This document shows, piece after piece, positions 56,568-64,000 of a DNA stretch of 64,000 bases (position 1 is its first letter; each line of letters opens with the position of its first letter). Origin of the DNA: Nematostella vectensis (lineage: Eukaryota > Cnidaria > Anthozoa > Actiniaria > Edwardsiidae); assembly GCF_932526225.1 (NCBI RefSeq), contig NC_064048.1, positions 4,038,437-4,102,436 on the forward strand, read 5' to 3'. A program made the position numbers and the translations under genes. Below the pieces are notes generated by a model. The model was given only the letters and a program-made list of their open reading frames with translations, was not told the origin of the DNA and made no database searches.

Positions 56568-59500
56568 ATGAGTGGTGAAACTCCAAGAAGACGAGGAAGA
56601 CCTCGAGGCTCGAGAAATCGCACCTCTAGAAGTTCGGGGAGCGATTCGGAAACAGATGTCCCGTGAGATATTACTAATTATGATCTATTCACAAACACTT
56701 GTTTTCACTTATAATTCCTAACTCTAAAGTACTCATAACAATACTAAAACTAAAATGAGAAATTGATCTGATTACTAGATTACGATACAGGTCTTATTAC
56801 ACATCATAGGACGTTATTGTTGCGTTTTAAAAGTAGTCCCCCCATAACTTAAAAAAAGTACTTATATATAGAACGGGGCAGTATAGATACGAAGAGATGC
56901 AAATATGTGTTCTGTGCATTTCAAAGCCTGTTTTGCCTTTCTTGGCTAATCCAGCTTTTAATTATCCTTTCGTTTATATGTATACTTTCCCAGGGAGATT
57001 TTGTTTTAGGGCCCATCCGCACTTGTACAAAACTTGTTTATTTAGACACAAATTCTGTCATCAACTGTAAGAAACAAGTGCGGATGCGTTTGTTCGGCTG
57101 AGACAAAATTTGTTCGGCCAGGCCAAACTACAAAGACGCCGCTGGGGAGGTTTGGAGCCCTACAAAACTAGGCCAAACGTCAAAATCATGTCGAACATGA
57201 CAGCTTTGTCAATTATCACCCTACTTGATAACCCAACGTGATCGAATTGCGCGGGAAAGTTCATCTTCGCAGAGTGAATCGAGGTCACAACATGGCGTAC
57301 TTTCCTCGGGACTATTATTTCAACTATTATGGCTCACAAGTGTTTGATCCTGCTGGTATTTATGGTCAATCGCAGTCTCAAATTGTAGAGCAACCAAATG
57401 AAGTACAGAATCCACCGCTTCAGCCTTTACAAGCAAACCAACAAGTGCCGCAAAACAACCAACAAGCGAACAAGCAACAACTTGATAAAGGCGGCAAAGC
57501 GCCAGCACCAAGTAAAGCAAAAAAGACTGAAAGTTTCGAGAAAGAAGAGGAGACGTATTTGATTAACCTGTGGGTATCATATCATGAACGACTCGAAAGC
57601 AAAGATTCGCGAAAATACTGGGCAAAACTCGTCGACGAACTGAACAATAAATATAACAACAACAGACCTGTCGATAAATGCAAACGCCGTATTAAATACC
57701 TGATTGAGAAATATAAGGAAAGAAAGGACTGGAATAAGAAGCAATCGGGGGGAAGTTTGTGGAAGTCTCCATACTACGATGAGATCGATGCTGTTTTGGG
57801 AGTTCGAGATGTCGTCGAGCTGGAGCGTGTTGGAGAAGCCGGCTCTTCAAGCATGGATGACAAGCCTGACGATTCTAGTTCCCCAAGTTCTTCTTCAGAC
57901 TCGCCAAAAGGAACCCTTGACCCTAAAGAAACCCAGGAAAAGCGCGTAAAAAGGAAAAGATCGAAGGCAGCCGCTAACAAGAGGTTGGCAGAAGGTGAAA
58001 GGGAGGATAAATTGCTTAAAACGATGACCGATCAAGGTGACCGCATGGCCCGTTCTGGTTAATTACGTTAAATTGCCAATAGCAAAGAAGAAGTAGAAGT
58101 TGTTGCTGATGTCGATAATATGAATAAATTGCCAGAAACGACACGAGTAGAGCGATGTAATTCATTGGAAGCATGGCGAATTGTAAAGGTAAACAAACCA
58201 CACGTGCAATTTAATTCGCGCCAGAAATTCGAGAATGCATTTTGATTGACGTCGGCGGTTTGTAATTAATTTGTTTGGCCCGATAAGTGCGGATGTACTT
58301 TAGCTAATAACTTTTGGCCGAGACAAAATTTGTTATCATTTTTGTTCGGGCCAGACAAACTTTGTTCGACAAGTGCGGATAGGCCCTTACTTAGCTCTTG
58401 AGACAATTTTATAGCTTTCCCCGCTCCATGCCATAAGAATTTCACAGTTGGATGAGCTTTGCATCGTGGTTAATCTACATTACGTGATCTACGCCCAGTT
58501 ATGGTTAGCTCCCGGGGGCTTAATAGATAACGGTCTGGCAGTCCGAAATAACCCTTTGTTTCTCGTTGATTGCCGATCTCGGGGAGTAAATATTATGTAG
58601 CGTTTATAGAAAACGCCAAACCCCATGAACCTATTCGAAAGACAGCGCTAGGATATTCCCAGCAAAGATAACTTGTTTTGGAATGAAAATGAGTTGAATT
58701 AAACGAGATAGGATTATTTCAGACTGCCGGACCGTTAGTTTTTTATGACCCCATCCGGCTGCCGGACCGTTTGTCACTGTGTATATATGTATGCTTTCTC
58801 AGGGAGATTTTGTTTTAGCTCTTCAGACAATTTTATAGCTTTCCTCGCTCCATGACATAAATTTCACAGTTGGATGATGAGCTCTGCATCATGGTTAATC
58901 TACATTACGTGATCTACGCCTAGTTTGGTTAGCTCCCGGGGGCTTAATAGATAATGGTCAGGCAGTCCAAAATAATTATTTCAGACTGCCGGACCGTTAG
59001 TTTTTTATGACCCCATCCGGCTGCCGGACCGTTTGTCACTGTGTATATATGTATGCTTTCTCAGGTAGATTTTGTTTTAGCTCTTGAGACAATTTTACAA
59101 CTTACCCGCTTTATGCAATAAGAATTTCACAGTTGGATGAGCTTTGCATCGTGGATTAATCTACAGTACGTGACGCTCATTTAAATGGTTAGCTCCCAGG
59201 GGCTCTCGATTTAATGTTAATAAATAACGGTCCGGCAGTCCGAAATAATCCTATGTTTCTCGTTGAATTCAACTTATATCTTTTCCAAAACAAGTTTTCT
59301 TTGCTGGTATATGGTTAGCTTTTGGGGGCTCTCGATTTGATGTTGAATAGATAAATAGGTCCTTTCATTGATATGTATGTTTTCTCAGGGAGATTTTGTT
59401 TTACTTGATATTATACTACAACGGTCGATTGGAGATCTTGAAGTAATGTTATAGCTTTCCCACTTTAAGGGCTTGAGAATTTCACAATAAGCTTTGCATC

Positions 59501-62500
59501 TTAGATTAATCTAAGTCCAATATGGTTAACTTGGGGGCTCTCAATTTGATGTTGAATAGATAAATATGTCATGCAATATACAAATCGCCCCATGACAGGT
59601 AATCCGGAATCCATGGAAAAATGAGACTTGCAATCTGGAATCCATGCTTCTGGAATCCGGAGTCAGCACACACTAGGATCCGGAATCCAAGACTTAAAGC
59701 TGGAATCCGGAATACAAGATAGCCCTGGAAAACAAAAATGGAAGCCTGAATCCACGGGAAAAAAACCCCACATGGAATCCGGAATCCACACACTAGGATC
59801 CAGAACCCTATTGGAGAACTTGTCATGGGGCAAAACAAACCAATAGACCTTTTTGTGGTAAAAATCACTATACTTGAGAGGCCTGTGGTTTTAAACTAAA
59901 GAGAGGCTCAAACTGGTGTGTGCATTTGTTCCTCCCAAAATGCTCATTTGAGCCTCTCTTTGGTGTAAAACCACAGGCCTACAGATATTGTATTTCTAAC
60001 TACAAAAAGGTCTATTTAGTCATCATATTGCTGTACCTTTCGGTTTGCAAGACCACAGATAGACAGGGCCAAATAGGAGAGTAGGAGAGGTTTATCTAAA
60101 GTATACTATAATTAATATCCCAGAGACATCATTATGGATGCTAGCCACCATTGCAAGTGTCCTACTAAATGATTATCAATAACATAGCAGGCCTCAAGAT
60201 ATTAGAGGGGGGGGGACAATACAAAGACATTAAGATTAAGATTATAATTGTTTTAAAATATTGGGGGGGGGGGGTGCCCCCACATCCCCTTTTAGCGCCC
60301 TAGGTGTGGCCAATAGTCTGTAACCCTGACCCTGTCTAGTAGTAGAACAAAATATCTGAAATATTTAACCCTGTTTGGGAAAAAAACATGTCCATAGGGA
60401 CATTTTTACTGGTTTTTTTTTTCATTTGCTTAGACCAAAGAGGGCAAGAGAAGAATCAGCGTGAGTATTTATATTTTAAATCCTCAATATCTTCAATTTT
60501 CTCTAATCATGTCTTCTAATGGAGAAAAATCGTTTCTGGTATCTCTGATATAATTTTTTTTTTACAAGGACTTTTTCTTGGCCCTTTTTATGTGGCCACC
60601 TCTGATGTTGCTTGGTATATTTAAAATTGTTAGGCACATACACAGGGGGGTACACAGGGTGTGTACGAACACCCCTGGCAGCCAAGAAGTGGTTCATTTG
60701 TTATAAAGGAGTTTTCAAATACTATGCTTTTTCAATATGATTCCTATGACTGTGCTCCCCCCTAAGCCAATCCTGGATACAGGCCTGCATAGTCATTCAA
60801 ACAGATGTTTTGTTTGTTGTCATCAGGGGTGTCAGGGCTGGGAGAGCTGGGGAGGGGGAAGGGAGATCAAGTACCCTTTCTAATGACGACTTTCGTAAGA
60901 ATGTTGGCTTGCTGAAGGAAAACCACCACAAACAAATCAGTAAGTTGTCAATCCTTTTCCTTCTCTGTTTTATCTGTTGTTTACTATCTCTATCTTTCCG
61001 TTTGTCTTTTCATGATTTCTTTTTTTTTGTCTTTCTGCCTGTGTGTCTGCGCACCCCCCCCCCCCCTCCCCCCCTTGTGGGTCATTCCTTATTGAGGGAT
61101 CTTCAAATCCTATGCTTTTTCAATATGATACCTATGACTACGCACCCCCCCCCCCCCCTTTCGGCCAATCCTGGGAACGCGCTGCCCACCCCATCTTTTT
61201 GTCTGTCTGTAGATCAATCTGTCTATCTCTATTGATTTTCTGGCTTTTCCCTTATCTCAGACTCTCAGCTTAAACCCATTGAGGTGGACTATCATGAGGA
61301 AGCCAATCGCAAGGCACACAATACTGCCTTTGAGCAGAAGGGGCTGATTGTCAGAAGAGGCCAGGAGTTTGAACTGACCATCAAGTTTGATCGCAACTAT
61401 AATGCTGACACTGATCAACTAACATTGCAGCTGGTGACAGGTTAATACTGATACAGGACTCTCATATGCTTGTCCTTCCCAAGTGCGTGGGTGCTTTATC
61501 CCTTAGAAACCTTTTCCACCCCTTAGGGGCCTCATGCTTGTTTTGCACAGAAATTGTATAGATTCATTAACATAACATCATTTTGTACATTGCATTGGAA
61601 ACTTCATGAGATGAGGCGCATTTAGGTCTAAAAAACATGAAAAAATATGGCACAACAACATGTAAAGGGTTGATTAACTTGTGTGACTACACATTTTTGC
61701 TATCTTCTAGTGCTTAAATTGTTGTTAACCACACCCATTTTGCTATCCCCTAAGCTTGTTGAGCATATGTGACTTTTAAGAATTGCGGAACGATCGCCCA
61801 AAGTACCCTCGCCCCGATCACAGTTCGGTGCGATCGCCCCACTCAGAGAACATCTCCCTACATAGATATGTTCTTCTTTTGAAGCAAGAAAGTCATGCAG
61901 GAGCGAATATTCTCGACCACAGTAGTTACTTGATCAAGCAATGGCGGATCTCAACTTTCGGCGTTGGATCGTAGAGAAATAATACTTAAAAAAAAGAGAG
62001 CTAAAAGAGAGCTGAAATGATGTTCTATCATTATAAGGGGTTTATAACGGTCTGTTGATTTGGATACGAGCCTTTTATGACACGAAGTATGCAACGATAA
62101 GATTCTTGTTTGTTTTCGAAGAACTGGGATAAATATGACGCTGCTAAGAGTCAGTGCCGTTGCTGGTGGTGGTTTTGACAATGGAAATTATTGTAGATGT
62201 AGCGGATGCTGAAAAACTCAAGACTAGTTCCAGTACCGCGCGGTTAAACCAGCTTTTTTTGTTTTGAAATGGCGGCGTTTTACCGGCGAACTGTCACATT
62301 TTGGCGAATGCTAAGAAAACTAGATCAAACCTGCTAAAATTTTCTCTATGACTCCCTCATTATCAAACAAATCTATCATCATTTATACAGTATGGTTTTA
62401 ATGCTGTACAGTGAGTCAAAACAGCGACCGAAGTCAGCCTTTCGTACCTTTACTCGAACGATTCAACACTGAGATTTTGTTTGTTTTCGCCAGAACACGC

Positions 62501-63788
62501 GCATGCGCATACGTTATTCAGCACTGTCGATTGAACCCCCTATTTGCCCCTGTTTTGTTCTTCACGTGGTGATTGAGTCAAAGCCCCTTTTTCTGCCAAA
62601 AGCCAGAGCCCCTTTATGGTGACATTAATCTAAGTGATTGTGATGCTACTGATAGTTATAATTGTGTTAGAAGATATGATCATCACCAACACAATCATCA
62701 AAATTAGGATTTTTTACCATATGAAGTAAAACGTATTAATCCAAAATGCTCCCCTATATTCTAGCTACTACAAACTTTACCTAGAATTGCAGTCGTAACA
62801 GCAGGATGGGGGGGGGGGCGTATGTCCGCCACTGCTGTGACCTGTGTCTGCTATCTATTATAGGGGAGCGCCCACAACAAAGTAAAGGGACAATTGTCCG
62901 CATTAAGGAACACACTGCCACAACTCGTGGGTCATGGAGTATGGAGGTTACCAGTGTGAAGGGCGACAGCGTAAGCGTAAAAGTGTTGTCACCAGCAACG
63001 GCCCCTATTGGGAAATATCAGCTATACGTTGAGACTGAAGTCAAGGGTGCAAAGGACGGCAAGAAGCTGAGATTCCGGTCCATGCAAGCCGTGATTATTG
63101 TGCTGTTTAACGCATGGTGCAAAGGTAAATGAATATATGGTATTTTAGTATACTCAGCTTTTATTATAATATAAACTACCTGCCAGCCAGTGGAGAAACG
63201 TTCAAACGGCGCCAACAGTGCTGGTGAAAATCTGGCTAGACCATCGGCCCAGGAGTTGTATGAGACAGTATGTAGAGGTTTTTCAAATGCACCTGATTAG
63301 CTTGCAACCAAGCTACTAGATTAATATACATAGAGGTGTTTTATAATATACCGTCAATTTTAATGCAAATAATAAAGGTGAAAATAATGAGATTTTTTTC
63401 TAATAAAATGAGCGGCAAAACGCGTAAGTATTTAGCCCAAGTTCCTGCAAATCTAATCTGTGAGCCTGTGTTAGTGTAGAATTTCATAAACAAAAACTTG
63501 TCGCACAACAGTCACGAGCTTTTTACCTGTTTACCCTGTTTACACAAAGTACTGTACATGAATTTGACACTAATTTATTCAATATGCAACACCGTCCCAT
63601 CCTTCCCCCCTCCCTACCAGTACCCCCTGGTTTTCTTGGATGTATCGCTGATTCATGCCAAATCATTAGATGACGACGTTTACATGAAGGACGAATCGCA
63701 CCGCCAGGAGTATGTCATGAATGAGACCGGACGCATCTGGGTCGGAAGCAGTAGGAACAACTATGGAAGACCTTGGAACTTTGGTCAG
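56568..63788 (+). CDS. Transglutaminase with AT-hook N-terminus (3' end beyond window)
   Basis: Exons: 56568-56662, 60434-60460, 60827-60939, 61261-61440, 62864-63124 and 63670-63788. Phases agree throughout, giving 265 residues so far. Residues 7-16 (RRRGRPRGSR) are a canonical AT-hook. Residues 17-60 are Ser/Arg-rich with a second basic cluster, PPKRAREE (32-39), so a bipartite nuclear signal is plausible. Residues 80 onward match the transglutaminase N-terminal domain: KPIEVDYHEEANRKAHNT, VRRGQEFELTIKFDR, ATAPIGKYQLYVET and IIVLFNAWCKDDDVYM. The core domain opens with YVMNETGRIWVGSS and RPWNFGQ. The catalytic Cys-His-Asp lies beyond the window. The family cross-links Gln to Lys side chains in a calcium-dependent way. 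The 27-base exon 2 is supported by phase and by good splice sites on both sides. Intron 1 holds a PIF/Harbinger element. Confidence 0.9.
57009..58386. mobile_element. PIF/Harbinger-type element with TTA target duplication, SANT gene only
   Basis: The terminal inverted repeats are GGGCCCATCCGCACTTGT (left) and the inverted form of GGGCCTATCCGCACTTGT (right). They are flanked by TTA on both sides (57,006-57,008 and 58,387-58,389), the typical 3-bp target of this superfamily. The ten-base motif AAGTGCGGAT occurs at both ends and again just inside each end. No DDE transposase is present; the only gene is a Myb/SANT-like frame. Confidence 0.85.
57292..58062 (+). CDS. Myb/SANT-like DNA-binding protein of a PIF/Harbinger element
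   Basis: One intact frame, 256 residues, starting at the ATG at 57,292 (MAYFPRDYYF). Residues 1-80 are Gln/Asn-rich. About residues 83-165 form a Myb/SANT-like domain of the trihelix/MADF style: KEEETYLINLWVSYHERLES, YWAKLVDELNNKY, CKRRIKYLIEKYKERK, then SPYYDEIDAVLG. A Ser-rich acidic stretch follows (about 190-212), then KRVKRKRSKAAANKR (about 219-235), a likely nuclear signal. In PIF/Harbinger transposons such a protein binds the element ends and helps bring in the transposase. Absence of the transposase makes this copy non-autonomous, or the frame could have been kept for host use. The frame shows no break. Confidence 0.75.
   Translation: MAYFPRDYYFNYYGSQVFDPAGIYGQSQSQIVEQPNEVQNPPLQPLQANQQVPQNNQQANKQQLDKGGKAPAPSKAKKTESFEKEEETYLINLWVSYHERLESKDSRKYWAKLVDELNNKYNNNRPVDKCKRRIKYLIEKYKERKDWNKKQSGGSLWKSPYYDEIDAVLGVRDVVELERVGEAGSSSMDDKPDDSSSPSSSSDSPKGTLDPKETQEKRVKRKRSKAAANKRLAEGEREDKLLKTMTDQGDRMARSG
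59587..59833. mobile_element. Small inverted-repeat element with internal GGAATCCGGAATCC repeats
   Basis: 'cgccccatgacaggt' at the left and 'acttgtcatggggc' at the right are inverted. The interior is a set of 'ctggaatccggaatcc' and 'acactaggatcc' repeats. Confidence 0.65.
59842..60018. mobile_element. Near-complete palindromic foldback element
   Basis: 'aatagacctttttgtggt', 'gaggcctgtggttttaaac' and 'agagaggctcaaa' on the left arm are each mirrored on the right arm ('tttgagcctctct', 'gtaaaaccacaggcct', 'acaaaaaggtctattt'). The arms are about 70 bases, in transglutaminase intron 1. Confidence 0.8.
60188..60310. mobile_element. Family B element, copy
   Basis: 'agcaggcctcaagatatt', 'caatacaaagacattaag', 'aatattgggggg' and 'gcgccctagg' follow the order seen at 30,375-30,556. 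Confidence 0.5.
60630..60790. repeat. Family A repeat, copy
   Basis: 'cacatacacaggggggtac', 'ttcaaatactatgctttttc' and 'aatatgattcctatgactg' match the copies at 2,535 and 61,045. It ends about 40 bases before transglutaminase exon 3. Confidence 0.6.
61045..61190. repeat. Family A repeat, copy
   Basis: C-runs at about 61,054-61,065 and 61,145-61,157 flank 'ttcaaatcctatgctttttc' and 'aatatgatacctatgactac'. It lies between transglutaminase exons 3 and 4. Confidence 0.6.
62206..62531. repeat. Dispersed ~300-bp repeat (family C), copy 2, inverted
   Basis: This is the reverse complement of 17,520-17,822: 'tagttccagtaccgcgcgg', 'atgactccctcatt', 'gtacctttactcgaac', 'gccagaacacgcgcatgcgc'. It lies between transglutaminase exons 4 and 5. 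Confidence 0.75.
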
Positions 63789-64000
63789 GTAACTCTACGT
63801 CCGTTGTGAACATTTTGACGCGGCCATGCTCGGAGACAAAGCGGCCTTTGCGCGCCTAAATAGATCGTCCGGGCCGAAGAAAGCAAAGCGATAGATCCTT
63901 ATCAAACTGGACCTTTGATTAAATGAGGCCTCTTTGGTAGGTCAGTACGCAGCTCTTACAAGCTGCAATTTGATTGTGCAAATGAACAATATCCGCACCG

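Larger units (their letters stand above)
56986..59480. repeat. Degenerate ~270-bp tandem duplication in transglutaminase intron 1
   Basis: 'tctcagggagattttgtttta' begins units near 56,986, 58,794, 59,058 and 59,376. Each is followed by 'gagacaattttatagctttcc'-type sequence and 'ggttagctcccgggggct'. The first unit is split by the 1.38-kb PIF/Harbinger element. Confidence 0.75.

Overview
The window is animal nuclear DNA. Genes are split into short exons with GT-AG introns, intergenic DNA is AT-rich, and there are many intronic minisatellites, poly-C/poly-G tracts and small DNA transposons. Two membrane-anchored apextrin C-terminal (ApeC) genes, a tyrosinase-like gene, a MYLIP-type FERM-RING ligase, RABL2 and an invertebrate-type transglutaminase together suggest a cnidarian, most likely an anthozoan such as a sea anemone. 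This is inferred from gene content only; no search was run.

Left part (1-26,000): two ApeC genes lie head to head. The first runs leftward (exons found from 10,316 down to 2,316; its 5' end was not found). The second runs rightward (14,601-25,949, 8 exons, 561 aa). Both follow the plan ApeC domain, short stalk, one membrane span, acidic or polar cytoplasmic tail. ApeC proteins in other animals are linked to recognition of bacteria, so a paired set of cell-surface receptors is plausible. Their introns and the DNA between them hold most of the window's large tandem arrays (units of 12, 18, 30, 32, 42, 46, 53, 82 and about 118 bp). Three of these arrays include the gene's own splice sites.

Middle part (26,000-43,600): a secreted protein with three six-cysteine modules (31,196-32,053, minus) and a decayed copy of it 3 kb away; a Tc1/mariner-like element carrying a broken HIRAN-like reading frame between them; a secreted tyrosinase-like gene (34,738-36,754, minus) whose intron holds an exon-like segment with splice signals on both strands; then about 7 kb with no recognisable gene but several foldback elements.

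Right part (43,600-64,000): a MYLIP-like gene (43,650-47,297, plus) with two tandem RINGs; RABL2 (50,780-55,760, minus, 8 exons, complete), which converges on MYLIP; and, diverging from RABL2, the first six exons of a transglutaminase (56,568 to the window edge) whose N-terminus carries an AT-hook and a basic stretch. A 1.38-kb PIF/Harbinger-type element with an intact Myb/SANT-like gene sits in the first transglutaminase intron.

All exon joins were made by hand from splice consensus, reading-frame phase and family resemblance. Every join reported inside a gene keeps phase. Where several joins are possible, this is stated.
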